64,000 nt of DNA from assembly GCA_050329415.1 (NCBI GenBank), contig JBHJOS010000109.1:11212-75211 (forward strand), given 5' to 3'. The notes beneath the pieces were generated by a model, which was not told the DNA's origin, ran no database searches, and worked only from the letters and a program-made list of their open reading frames with translations. Positions 34,717 through 42,934 of this stretch are shown in pieces. Position numbers and translations under genes: made by a program. The first letter of the stretch is position 1. Every line of letters begins with the position of its first letter. The DNA is from JANNOG01 sp050329415. GTDB lineage: Bacteria; Actinomycetota; Actinomycetes; Actinomycetales; JBBAYJ01.

Positions 34717-34878
34717 GCCCTGTGGCACGTCCCCGGCTACCTGGAGGTCCGCTTGCCGGCCTGGACCGCGTGCCAGTGCGTCGTCTCCGGCGACCGCGGA
34801 GAGGAGGTCGCCGGCCCCGGCGCGGGAGGAGCCAGCCACCAGGCTGCGCCTCCGGTCGCCGACTCGCGACGTCCTCAC
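34675..34878 (-). CDS. Hypothetical small protein coupled to coiled-coil gene
   Basis: 67 codons from a GTG that overlaps the stop of the coiled-coil gene as GTGA, the same coupling used by real operons in this window. The product is basic at the N-terminus and acidic at the end (RAADEHISVDGP), without recognisable domains. It overlaps the 3' end of the possible protease remnant on the other strand. It could be spurious. Confidence 0.25.
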   Translation of the reverse strand: MRTSRVGDRRRSLVAGSSRAGAGDLLSAVAGDDALARGPGRQADLQVAGDVPQGLRAADEHISVDGP

Positions 34879-35255
34879 GAGGACCCACGGGCTCGCGTCC
34901 CGGCGAGGACGACATCGAGTTTGCCGTCCATGGCACGGACGACGGCGGCGAGCCCGTCCGTCTTCACGCCGTTCTCATCCACCCGCGCCACCAACGCATC
35001 CGTCTTCACGCCGTTCTCATCCACCCGCGCCACCAACTCGTCGATCCTCGCGGCCAGCGTCCCCGTCGTCGTGTCCACCCGGGCGCCCAGGGCACCCATC
35101 CCGACGGCCAGGAGGTCGATCTTGCCCTCGATCGTGTCGAGGCGATCGCCGTGGCTCTGCTGGGTCACGACGATGCCGTCGAGCATCGAGTAGATCGCGT
35201 CGACGTCGTTGCCGAGCTGCCGGGCCTTCCGCTCCCACCCTGCCGTTGTCGCCAT
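34875..35255 (-). CDS. Small coiled-coil protein with duplicated 14-residue repeat
   Basis: 126 residues predicted as one long coiled coil: MLDGIVVTQQSHGDRLDTIE, then heptad-patterned LAARIDELVARVDENGVKTD repeated as ALVARVDENGVKTDGLAAVV. No cysteine and no catalytic motif. It may oligomerise as a rod or scaffold. TAGTCT (35262-35267, minus strand) ends 6 bases before the ATG, so it probably has its own leaderless promoter. Function not recognised. Confidence 0.7.
   Translation of the reverse strand: MATTAGWERKARQLGNDVDAIYSMLDGIVVTQQSHGDRLDTIEGKIDLLAVGMGALGARVDTTTGTLAARIDELVARVDENGVKTDALVARVDENGVKTDGLAAVVRAMDGKLDVVLAGTRARGSS
34957..35037. repeat. 42-bp in-frame tandem repeat
   Basis: Two copies, 34957-34998 and 34999-35037, identical over 39 bases. 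Each encodes two heptads (14 residues) of the coiled coil, so the near-identity at DNA level indicates a recent in-frame duplication. Confidence 0.9.
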
Positions 35256-35261
35256 GCCGCG

Positions 35262-35267
35262 AGACTA
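35262..35267 (-). promoter_or_regulatory. -10 element of coiled-coil gene
   Basis: Minus-strand TAGTCT ends 6 bases upstream of the ATG at 35255, at the leaderless position. No Shine-Dalgarno sequence lies between. Confidence 0.45.
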
Positions 35268-35359
35268 GTGACACCCGTGCCCGCGGCCAGGGCCGCGGGC
35301 ACGGGCTGTGGAGACGTTCGGGGGTGTCCACAGGAGCCCGGAGCCAGGGCCCCGGGACG

Positions 35360-37624
35360 TCAGCCGTGCAGCGCGGGCAGCCAGCGCGGACCGCGATGTG
35401 CCCGGTCCCCGAGCACCGCGAGCACGGCGGGCAGCAACACCCCCCGCACCACCGTGGCGTCGAGCAGCACAGCCGCCGCCAGGCCGACACCCATCTGCTT
35501 CATCTCGAGCATCGACAGGGTCCCGAAGATTGCAAACACCGCCACCATGACGGCGGCCGCGCTCGTCACCACGCCCGCCGATCGCGCGATCCCGAGGACC
35601 ACCGCCCGCCGCGGGTCGGACCCGGCCAGCCGCGCCTCCCGCACCCGGGACACCACGAAGACGTGGTAGTCCATGGACAGACCGAAGAGCACCACGAACA
35701 GCATGAGAGGCAGCCACGCCGCGATCGCGCCGGTCGACGTGAAGGCCAGCAGTCCCTCGGCCCAGGTTCCCTGGAAGACCAACGTGAGGACCCCGTAGGC
35801 CGCCCCCACCGACAGCAGGTTGAGGCCCACGGTCGCGGCGGCCAGGGCCGGCGACCCGAAGGACACGGTCATCACGACCAGGGTGAGGGCCAGCACGAAG
35901 CCGATGACCAGGGGCAGTCGCGAGTCGATCCAGCGGCTGAAGTCGGTGACGTCCGCCACCTCACCCCCAACTGCCACCTCGGCCGGCACCCCGGCCGCTG
36001 CCAAGGCGGCCCGGACCGCGGGGGCCACGTCGGCACGCACGTCGTCGAGCGTCGCCCGGGCCTGCCCGGAGGTCGCGTCACCCGGTACCCCGAGGGGCAG
36101 GACGTGCACCGTGGAATCCCGGGAGACCGCGAGGTCGAGGGCGCCCACCGCCACCGCGTCGGCCACGGCGGTGGCGTGTGCGGCCGCGAGCGCGGCCTCG
36201 ACGTCCGCGGCGTCGGAGGGACCGGCCCGCACGACCACGTCGACGGTGTCCGCCTCGGTCGGGAAGGCGGCGGTCATGGACTCGTAGGCGGCGACCGTGC
36301 CGAAGCCCGAAGGCAACGACTCGACGCCACCCAGGGTGGTGCGCATCCCGAGGGCCGGCGCGGCGAGCGCGAGCAGCGCGAGGACCGCGACGCCGCCCCA
36401 GACCCCGGGCCGGCGGACGACGAGGGACGCCAGGCGACCCCAGAAGCCGGCGGACTCGGCCGATGGGGCAACGGTGCGACCCGCCGTCGGCTCGAGGCTC
36501 GCGGCCGAGCGGGGTGCGCGGCGTCGACGCCACGGCAGGCGCAGCGCCTCGACCCGGTCGCCGAGCACGGCGAGCAGGGCCGGCAGGACCGTGGCCGAGG
36601 CCAGCACCGACACGAGGACGACCAGTGCTGTCCCGATCCCCAGGCTGGTGAACATGCCGCCGGCCACGACGAGGCCCGCCATCGCGACCACGACGGTGAC
36701 CCCCGACACCACGACAGCTCGGACGACCGTCGCACCGGTCGCGACCACCGCCTCGCGCGGCGACAGTCCGCTGGCCCGCTCCTCGCGGGCCCGCCGCAGC
36801 ACGAACAGCGCGTAGTCCACCCCCACGGCGAGTCCGATGAGCAGGACGAGGCTCTGGGCGTTGCGGTCCACCGGCACGACCTGCGACACCAGAGCCGTCA
36901 ACCCCAGCGCCGCCACCACGCTCGACAGGCCGACCGCGACCGGGACCAGCGCGGCCACGCCCGCGCCGAAGGCGAGCAGGAGCACCGCCAGGGTGACCGG
37001 GATGGCCAGCAGCTCGGCCCGGCGCAAGTCGCCCTCGAGGGCCTCGCCGATCTCGGCCTCGACCGAGCCGGGACCGACCTGCCCGACTGCGAGGCCCGGC
37101 GCGCCGACAGCGACGTCCTCCCGGGCGACGGCGACCACGTCGGCGGCGGCGACGAGGCCCTCGGGGTCGTCGGTCGCGGCGGTCAGCGCCACCGGGACCA
37201 GCGCGGTCGTGCCGTCGGGCGAGACGACCGGCTCCCCGACCCCGGCGATCCGGTCGTCCCCCGCGAGTGCCCGGCGCAGGCCGTCCGCCACCCCGGCGGC
37301 GCCCGCGGGCTCGAGCGCGCCGCCGCCGGCGGCGGTCACGACGACGGTCTCGGTGGGGCGCTCTCCGAAGTCCGCCCCGGACAGCAGTTCCTGCGCCACG
37401 GCGGACTCGCCGACGTACTGGTCGTCGGCGGACGTGGTCCGCGTGCCGACGCCCAGCCCCGCCGCTGCGGCCATGACGAGCAGGACGCCAAGAACGAGGA
37501 CGAGCCAGGGGTGGCCCGCCGACCCCGCGACGGCGCGCGCGACGGGGTCGGACCGACCGGGCCCGGGGTCGTGGGCGGGCGGGACGACGGCCCTGGGGCC
37601 GGGCGGATCGAGGACGACGGACAT
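35360..37624 (-). CDS. MMPL/RND-type membrane transporter
   Basis: 754 residues from ATG 37624, which follows AGGAGGAG. Two repeats of about six helices each flank periplasmic loops: GLAVGVDYALFVLRRAREE and LFGLSMDYHVFVVSRVREAR carry the paired Asp-Tyr of the MMPL proton relay, and VSVLASATVLPALLAVLGDR ends the first half. MmpL proteins export lipids, siderophores or drugs across the actinobacterial membrane. It is divergent from the lipoprotein/OmpA pair, with which it shares a 160-base control region. Confidence 0.93.
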   Translation of the reverse strand: MSVVLDPPGPRAVVPPAHDPGPGRSDPVARAVAGSAGHPWLVLVLGVLLVMAAAAGLGVGTRTTSADDQYVGESAVAQELLSGADFGERPTETVVVTAAGGGALEPAGAAGVADGLRRALAGDDRIAGVGEPVVSPDGTTALVPVALTAATDDPEGLVAAADVVAVAREDVAVGAPGLAVGQVGPGSVEAEIGEALEGDLRRAELLAIPVTLAVLLLAFGAGVAALVPVAVGLSSVVAALGLTALVSQVVPVDRNAQSLVLLIGLAVGVDYALFVLRRAREERASGLSPREAVVATGATVVRAVVVSGVTVVVAMAGLVVAGGMFTSLGIGTALVVLVSVLASATVLPALLAVLGDRVEALRLPWRRRRAPRSAASLEPTAGRTVAPSAESAGFWGRLASLVVRRPGVWGGVAVLALLALAAPALGMRTTLGGVESLPSGFGTVAAYESMTAAFPTEADTVDVVVRAGPSDAADVEAALAAAHATAVADAVAVGALDLAVSRDSTVHVLPLGVPGDATSGQARATLDDVRADVAPAVRAALAAAGVPAEVAVGGEVADVTDFSRWIDSRLPLVIGFVLALTLVVMTVSFGSPALAAATVGLNLLSVGAAYGVLTLVFQGTWAEGLLAFTSTGAIAAWLPLMLFVVLFGLSMDYHVFVVSRVREARLAGSDPRRAVVLGIARSAGVVTSAAAVMVAVFAIFGTLSMLEMKQMGVGLAAAVLLDATVVRGVLLPAVLAVLGDRAHRGPRWLPALHG

Positions 37625-37785
37625 GGGCTCCTCCTGGGGCGAGGGCGGCGCGGTCGGTGGGTCGCGCCACCGTCCCGTGGCGGAGGTGTCCGGGTCCGTG
37701 ATGCCCACCGCCGAACCGAGGGTGGGGTGCGCCCTACCCGGCGGGGCGGCTCGCCGGGACGGCCCGCGGGCGGGACCATGGTGGA

Positions 37786-38346
37786 ATGAGACGGTCGTCG
37801 GGTCCGCCCCGAGCCGCCTGGCGGGCGGTCACCACGCTGCTGTGCGCCACCGGCGCCGCGGCTGCCCTCGGCGCCTGCAGCGCGGAGCCCCCGGCGACCG
37901 AGTTCGCCACGCCCACGGCGCGCGCCAACGAGCGCCTCGACCTCACCGGACGGGACGACCTCGTCGACCGCCATCCCAACGGCTCGGTCCTCCAGGTGCG
38001 GGGCGTCGAGGTGCGCGCCCGGTCCGTGGCGGTCGAGGTCTCGGTGATCAACGGCTTTCCCGAGAGCATCGACCTCGTCAACGAGGGCCTGTTCCGGGAC
38101 GGGTGGCTGTGGCTGGTCGACGACCGCGGCAACACCTACCGGTTCGACGGCCGGGCGTCGCTGACGGTCGGTCCGGGCGAGGAGCTGGTGGGGGCCCTGG
38201 TGTTCCTGGGTCCGGTGCCCGACGACGTGGAGCAGGTGGCCCTCAAGGCCAACGTGGCCGACCCGGTCGAACCCATCGACCCCCGGGACCGCGACATCGG
38301 TGACAACCGCCCGGTGTTCTACGTGCAGGGAATCCCGGTGCCGTGA
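37786..38346 (+). CDS. Lipoprotein with beta-sandwich-like domain
   Basis: 186 residues. A lipoprotein signal with lipobox LGACSA is followed by a domain whose central strand DGWLWLVDDRGNTYRFDGR recurs in the next gene. LTVGPGEELVGALVFLGPVP and a C-terminal NRPVFYVQGIPVP complete a DUF4352-like beta-sandwich pattern. It is coupled by GTGA to the OmpA-like gene and is probably an extracytoplasmic partner of it. Function unknown. Confidence 0.75.
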   Translation: MRRSSGPPRAAWRAVTTLLCATGAAAALGACSAEPPATEFATPTARANERLDLTGRDDLVDRHPNGSVLQVRGVEVRARSVAVEVSVINGFPESIDLVNEGLFRDGWLWLVDDRGNTYRFDGRASLTVGPGEELVGALVFLGPVPDDVEQVALKANVADPVEPIDPRDRDIGDNRPVFYVQGIPVP

Positions 38347-39455
38347 GCAGCAGCGCCACCATGTCGGCTCTGGGGTCGGGGGAGGAGATCGACCGCCGGA
38401 CGTACCGGGACATCTTCGGCGAGCGGCGGTGGTTCATCGGGGCCGCGGCCATCGTCGTCATCGTCCTCATCGGCGCGGCCGGGCTGGCCCTGCGCTCGTC
38501 CCAGGACCCCGACGCCGAACCGGTGTCGGCGGTGGCGATCGTCGAGGCCGAGCGCGGGACCTCGGTCAGTGTCACCCGCAACCCCGTCACCCCGACGCAG
38601 TTGCAGGTGGCTCGGTTGGGAGGGACCCGGCAGCAGGTCCCGCAGACGGTGATCGTGGTCGACGAGGCCGTGCTCTTCGAGTTCGACGAGGCCACCCTGG
38701 GCCCCGGGGCCGAGGGGGAACTCGAGCGGATCCTCCAGGTCGTGCGGGCGAGCGGCGACGACCAGGTGGATGTCGTCGGGTACACCGATGCCGTCTCGCC
38801 TCAGAGCTACAACCTGCCGCTGTCCCGGGACCGGGCGGACGCGGTCGCAACCTGGCTGGTCGAGCAGGGGGTCAACCAGCGCCGCCTGGACGTCGACTGG
38901 CGGGGGGAGCTGGACCCGGTGGCTCCGAACACCCGCGCCGACGGCGAGGACGACCCCGAGGGCCGCCGGCTCAACCGCCGGGTCGAGGTCCGGATCGACG
39001 GGCCCGCGGTCGACGGGGGCAGCCCACCGGCCTCGGAGCTCGGCTCGGCCGGCTCGGCGACCGGGGCCGCTCTGGCCGTCGACCGGGTCCGGGTGGAGCG
39101 GAACGCCGTGCTCGTCGACATCCGCTTCGTCAATCCGGCGCCCTACCCCATCAGCCTCAACGAGCAGGGTCTGTGGCTGGTCGACGACCTCGGCAACACC
39201 TACCGCTTCGTCCCGTCACCGCAGAACCCGGCTGCCGACGTCCCCGCCGGGTCGTCGATGTCGGGGCAGCTCTCGTTCCCGGGCGTGGCGCCGGCAGGGG
39301 CGTCGCGGGTCACGCTCGTGACCAACGCCGACGACCCGGCGGCCGGGGACGACGACGCCGGGGACGTTCGCGATGTGCTCCGGTTGCTGGCGGGCCGCCC
39401 GGGCGAGGATCCGTCCCCCCTGCTCATCGTGCGGGACATCCCGCTCACCCGGTGA
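38343..39455 (+). CDS. OmpA-family protein with C-terminal domain shared with adjacent lipoprotein
   Basis: 370 residues from a GTG at 38343. One membrane helix (residues 29-50) precedes an OmpA-like peptidoglycan-binding domain (LFEFDEATLGPGAEGELERI, VVGYTDAVSPQSYNLPLSRDRA, GRRLNRRVEVRI). From about residue 240 a second domain with LWLVDDLGNTYRF and SMSGQLSFPGVAPAGA matches the upstream lipoprotein. The OmpA part should anchor it to peptidoglycan; the shared domain may bind the lipoprotein or the same ligand. Confidence 0.85.
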   Translation: MSSSATMSALGSGEEIDRRTYRDIFGERRWFIGAAAIVVIVLIGAAGLALRSSQDPDAEPVSAVAIVEAERGTSVSVTRNPVTPTQLQVARLGGTRQQVPQTVIVVDEAVLFEFDEATLGPGAEGELERILQVVRASGDDQVDVVGYTDAVSPQSYNLPLSRDRADAVATWLVEQGVNQRRLDVDWRGELDPVAPNTRADGEDDPEGRRLNRRVEVRIDGPAVDGGSPPASELGSAGSATGAALAVDRVRVERNAVLVDIRFVNPAPYPISLNEQGLWLVDDLGNTYRFVPSPQNPAADVPAGSSMSGQLSFPGVAPAGASRVTLVTNADDPAAGDDDAGDVRDVLRLLAGRPGEDPSPLLIVRDIPLTR

Positions 39456-39465
39456 GGCCGGGAGT

Positions 39466-39567
39466 CCCCTCACCGTTGACGACCTCATCGCCGGAGCCGA
39501 ACCCGGCGGCACGGTCCCGCTGTGGCAATGGATCGGCAAGGAGCCCGCGACGACGTTCTCGTTCTGA
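39466..39567 (+). pseudogene. Possible 3' remnant of a lost gene
   Basis: A frame without a usable start encodes VDDLIAGAEPGGTVPLWQW and then IGKEPATTFSF before a stop. Third positions are strongly G/C, as in real genes here, and it is followed directly by the promoter of the third toxin-antitoxin pair. It may be the tail of a gene displaced by insertion of that module. Weak evidence. Confidence 0.2.
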
Positions 39568-39588
39568 GGAGCCGCATCGATGATGCTC

Positions 39589-39594
39589 TAGTCT
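39589..39594 (+). promoter_or_regulatory. -10 element of third VapBC module
   Basis: TAGTCT ends 7 bases before the ATG at 39602, again the leaderless arrangement. No clear -35 box is seen. Confidence 0.45.
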
Positions 39595-39601
39595 CGACAT
39601 C

Positions 39602-39862
39602 ATGCGCACCACGTTGAATCTGGACGACGACGTCATGGCCCTCCTGGAACACGAGCGTCGGCGGACCGGAGAAACGCTGGGGCAGGTCGCCGGCCGGTTC
39701 ATCCGCCGGGGAGCGCTGGCGCCGCCCCGACACTCGGTGACCCTCCCCACGTTGCCTGGGCACCTGCAGGTCGACGTCAGCGATGTGTCGGCGGTGCTCG
39801 CGGAACTCGACAGCGACCGCGACACCGAGCTGACGACGCGGTCGAGCGGCGCCTCCGCGTGA
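39602..39862 (+). CDS. VapB-type antitoxin, ribbon-helix-helix (module 3)
   Basis: 86 residues beginning MRTTLNLDDDVMALLEHERR, a clear ribbon-helix-helix antitoxin N-terminus (TLNLDDD), with GETLGQVAGRFIRRG. It ends in an acidic, flexible tail. Its stop overlaps the GTG start of the toxin (GTGA). No ribosome-binding site; leaderless promoter. It should repress its own operon together with the toxin. Confidence 0.85.
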   Translation: MRTTLNLDDDVMALLEHERRRTGETLGQVAGRFIRRGALAPPRHSVTLPTLPGHLQVDVSDVSAVLAELDSDRDTELTTRSSGASA

Positions 39863-40299
39863 GTCTGCTCGTCGACGCGAACCTGCTGCTCTACGCAGTC
39901 GATCGGCGGAGTCCGCACCATCCGCCCACGGCCTCGTGGCTGACCTCCCGGCTGGAGGATCCGGAGGCTCGGGTCGGACTGTGCTGGCCGGTCCTGTACG
40001 CCTTCACCCGTCTCGCGTCGTCACCGAGGGTCATGGGTGACGCGGCTCCGTCGGTGTCCCAGGCGTGGCTGGTGGCCCAGCAGTTCCTCCAGGGCTCCGC
40101 CCGGATCGTCGAACCGGGTCCGCGACACTCCGCCGTTGCCTCCCAGCTGTCGGCCGTCGCAGGCTTGACCAGCAACGACGTCCCCGACGTGCAGCTCGCG
40201 GCGCTGGCCGTGGAGCACGGCCTGACCCTGTGCAGCCACGATCGCGGCTTCGCGCGCTTCCCGGGACTGTCGTGGCAGGACCCGCTCGATCGAGAGTGA
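39859..40299 (+). CDS. VapC-like PIN-domain toxin (module 3)
   Basis: 146 residues from a GTG at 39859. SLLVDANLLLYAVD, TSNDVPDVQLAALAVEHG and LCSHDRGFARFPG hold the PIN-domain acidic residues in order, so the RNase site looks intact. It is not closely related to the two toxins at 6-7 kb, and the antitoxin also differs, so it was acquired separately. The DNA immediately upstream may contain a gene remnant. Confidence 0.88.
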   Translation: MSLLVDANLLLYAVDRRSPHHPPTASWLTSRLEDPEARVGLCWPVLYAFTRLASSPRVMGDAAPSVSQAWLVAQQFLQGSARIVEPGPRHSAVASQLSAVAGLTSNDVPDVQLAALAVEHGLTLCSHDRGFARFPGLSWQDPLDRE

Positions 40300-40347
40300 C
40301 GACGGGCACGTCGGCTGCGCCCGGTCGCCGGTGGTTGGATGCCCTCC

Positions 40348-41952
40348 ATGACCCGTCCCGGATTCGTTCTCGAGGTGGACGACCGGACGCCCCCGCTCGT
40401 CGTGCACGAGGGCGAGGGCTTCCGCCTCGAGCGCTTCCCCCGCGGCACCCGCGTGGTGTACCCACCCGAGAGTGTGCCGGCGGTCGTGGACGTCGATGCC
40501 GAGATCGACGCCGCGCTGCGCCACCCGGTCGACTGCGAGCCGCTGCCGGCGCTGCTCCGACCCGGGATGAAACTCACGATCGCGTTCGACGACGTCTCGC
40601 CGATGCTGCCCCCGATGCGGGCGCCGGACATCCGCGGGCGGATCATCGAGGCCGTCCTCACCATGGCCGCCGAGGCCGGGGTGGACGACGTCGAGCTGGT
40701 CGCCGCGAACGCCCTGCACCGGCGGATGACGGACGCCGAGCTCACGCACATCGTGGGCGAGCGGGTGTTCCGGTCGTTCGCCCCGCAGGGGGCGCTCTAC
40801 AACTTCGACGCCGAGGACCGGGTCAATATCGCCCACCTCGGCCGCACCGAACAGGACGAGAGCGTCGACATCCACAAGCGGTCGGCGGAGTCCGACCTGC
40901 TCGTCTACGTCAACATCAACCTCGTCGCCATGGACGGCGGCCACAAGTCGGTCGCCATCGGCCTGGCGCCCTACTCGTCGCTGCGCCACCACCACAACAG
41001 CCACACCATGGTCCGGTCGAAGTCCTTCATGGACCACAAGCGGTCGGAGCTGCACTCGTCGGCCTGGCGGATGGGCCGGGTCGTCGGCGAGCACGTCAAG
41101 GTCTTCCAGATCGAGACCACCGTCAACAACTCGATCTTCCCCGACGCGTTCTCGTTCTTCCAGAAGCGGGAGTGGGAGTGGTCGATCGCCGACCAGGCGC
41201 GGATGCTCGCGTCCCGCCGGGGCCTCGCGCTCGCCCCGGACCGCCTGCGCCACCGCACGTTCCACGGCATCCGCTCGGTCTACGGCGTCACCGGGGTCCG
41301 GGCGGGCGCGGTCGAGGCAGTCCACGAGCTCACGGTCGCCGCGGTGCACGACCAGCAACTGGTGGAGGTGCAGGGGCAGAGCGACGTCCTCGTGCTCGGC
41401 GTGCCGTTCATCGGGCCGTACAACGTGAACTCGATCATGAATCCGGTGCTCGCCGCCTGCATGGGGCTCGGGTACTACTTCAACAGCTACCGCGGGATGC
41501 CGGCGGTCCGCCCAGGCGGGGCCGTCATTCTCTACCACCCGGTGAACTGGGAGTTCCACCAGCTGCACCACCCGAGCTACGTGGACTTCTTCGAGGAGGT
41601 GCTCTCGACCTCGGTCGAGCCGGCCGTGATCGAGAAGCAGTTCGAGGAGCAGTACGCCACCGACCCCTGGTACGTCCACCTGTACCGGACGAGTCACGCC
41701 TACCACGGCGTCCATCCCTTCTACATGTGGTACTGGATCGCCCACGCCCTCGACCACCTGGGTGGCGGCGAGCCCGGTGGTGGGCGACACGTCGTCTGGG
41801 TCGGGGGCGACCGCAAGGCCTGCGAACGGATGGGCATGCGCTCGGCGTCGACGCTGGCCGACGCGCTGGAGATGGTGACCGGGATCGTCGGCCGGGACCC
41901 GTCGATCACCTACCTCCACAACCCGCCGCACCTCATCGCCGACGTGCGGTGA
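40348..41952 (+). CDS. LarA-like DUF2088 protein
   Basis: About 534 residues from ATG 40348 (another ATG lies three codons upstream). MKLTIAFDDVSPMLPPMRAP with EAVLTMAAEAGVDDVELVAA matches the N-terminal DUF2088 domain of lactate racemase LarA. MDGGHKSVAIGLAPYSS is at the position of the LarA lysine that carries the nickel-pincer cofactor, and RHHHNSH supplies histidines. A racemase or epimerase using that cofactor is possible, but no larB/C/E cofactor genes are in the window. A PlsC gene follows 16 bases later, pointing to lipid metabolism. Confidence 0.8.
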   Translation: MTRPGFVLEVDDRTPPLVVHEGEGFRLERFPRGTRVVYPPESVPAVVDVDAEIDAALRHPVDCEPLPALLRPGMKLTIAFDDVSPMLPPMRAPDIRGRIIEAVLTMAAEAGVDDVELVAANALHRRMTDAELTHIVGERVFRSFAPQGALYNFDAEDRVNIAHLGRTEQDESVDIHKRSAESDLLVYVNINLVAMDGGHKSVAIGLAPYSSLRHHHNSHTMVRSKSFMDHKRSELHSSAWRMGRVVGEHVKVFQIETTVNNSIFPDAFSFFQKREWEWSIADQARMLASRRGLALAPDRLRHRTFHGIRSVYGVTGVRAGAVEAVHELTVAAVHDQQLVEVQGQSDVLVLGVPFIGPYNVNSIMNPVLAACMGLGYYFNSYRGMPAVRPGGAVILYHPVNWEFHQLHHPSYVDFFEEVLSTSVEPAVIEKQFEEQYATDPWYVHLYRTSHAYHGVHPFYMWYWIAHALDHLGGGEPGGGRHVVWVGGDRKACERMGMRSASTLADALEMVTGIVGRDPSITYLHNPPHLIADVR

Positions 41953-41968
41953 GAGGGGGCCGACGGCA

Positions 41969-42928
41969 ATGACCCAGAATCCGGCGCGGTTCGTCCGTGA
42001 CACGGCTTCCGACGTCCGCACGGTGGCGCGGGGCTGGCGCTGGGGCGTCGGCAGGCGCGCCCCGGTCCCCCGGTCCGCCGAACCTTTCGTCCCGGCGAGG
42101 TCGACACGCGTCTTCCGGACCGGCTGGGCGCGGACGCCGGCCGCCAACGCCGCGCGGGACGTGCTGCTCGGGATCGGCATGCACTGGCTGCTGCGCTCCC
42201 AGGTCACGGTCCGCGTGGAGGGGCAGCACCTGGTCCGCGAGCTCCGCGAGCCCGCGATCTTCGTCGCCAACCACTCGTCGCACATCGACACCCCGGTGAT
42301 CCTCACCACGCTGCCGCTCGAGCGGCGCCGCCGGACCGCGGTCGCCGCCGCCGCCGACTACTTCTTCGACACCTGGTGGCGGGCCGCCGGGTCGTCGCTG
42401 CTGTTCAACACGTTCCCCATCGAGCGGCGCGGCGGGTCGATGTCGACCACCCCCGCGGACCTCCTGCACAGCGGCTGGAGCCTCGTCTGGTACCCGGAGG
42501 GCACCCGGACCACGGACGGCTGGCCCGGGCAGTACAAGCTCGGTGCCGCCTTCGTCGCGCTCGGTGCCGGGGTCCCGGTGGTCCCGGTCGCCATTCGCGG
42601 CGCCTTCCACGCCATGCCCCGCGGCCAGGGATGGCCGTCCCGTGGCCGTCCGCTCATCACCGTCCGGTACGGCGACCCGCTGCGGGCCGGGGACGGCGAG
42701 GGCCCCCGCGACTTCAACCGGCGGGTCGAGCAGGCGTCGGCGTCCCTGCTCGACGAGGACGCCCACGACTGGTACTCGGCACGACTGCGCGCCGCCCGCG
42801 GTCAGCCGCAGATCACTGCCGGGGACCCGGCGGGTGAGCCGGTGGCCCGGTGGCGGCGGGTGTGGCAGGCCAGTCAGGAGCCGGCCGCCCGCTCCGGGCC
42901 CCGGTCCCGTCGCGCCGTCTGGCGGTAG
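41969..42928 (+). CDS. 1-acyl-glycerol-3-phosphate acyltransferase-like protein (PlsC family)
   Basis: 319 residues. Motif I ANHSSHIDTPVI provides the HxxxxD catalytic pair, motif III is YPEGTRTTDG, and VVPVAIRGAFHAMPRG is the final substrate-binding block. The enzyme transfers acyl groups to lysophosphatidate or a related acceptor at the inner membrane. It shares an operon with the LarA-like gene. The Arg-rich N- and C-termini are longer than in E. coli PlsC. It converges with the anti-sigma-like gene, stops 6 bases apart. Confidence 0.9.
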   Translation: MTQNPARFVRDTASDVRTVARGWRWGVGRRAPVPRSAEPFVPARSTRVFRTGWARTPAANAARDVLLGIGMHWLLRSQVTVRVEGQHLVRELREPAIFVANHSSHIDTPVILTTLPLERRRRTAVAAAADYFFDTWWRAAGSSLLFNTFPIERRGGSMSTTPADLLHSGWSLVWYPEGTRTTDGWPGQYKLGAAFVALGAGVPVVPVAIRGAFHAMPRGQGWPSRGRPLITVRYGDPLRAGDGEGPRDFNRRVEQASASLLDEDAHDWYSARLRAARGQPQITAGDPAGEPVARWRRVWQASQEPAARSGPRSRRAVWR

Positions 42929-42934
42929 CGCCGC

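Noticed and set aside
34469..37789. A 1106-codon plus-strand frame
   Set aside because: Antisense to the MMPL transporter and coiled-coil gene; low-complexity His/Arg/Gly composition.
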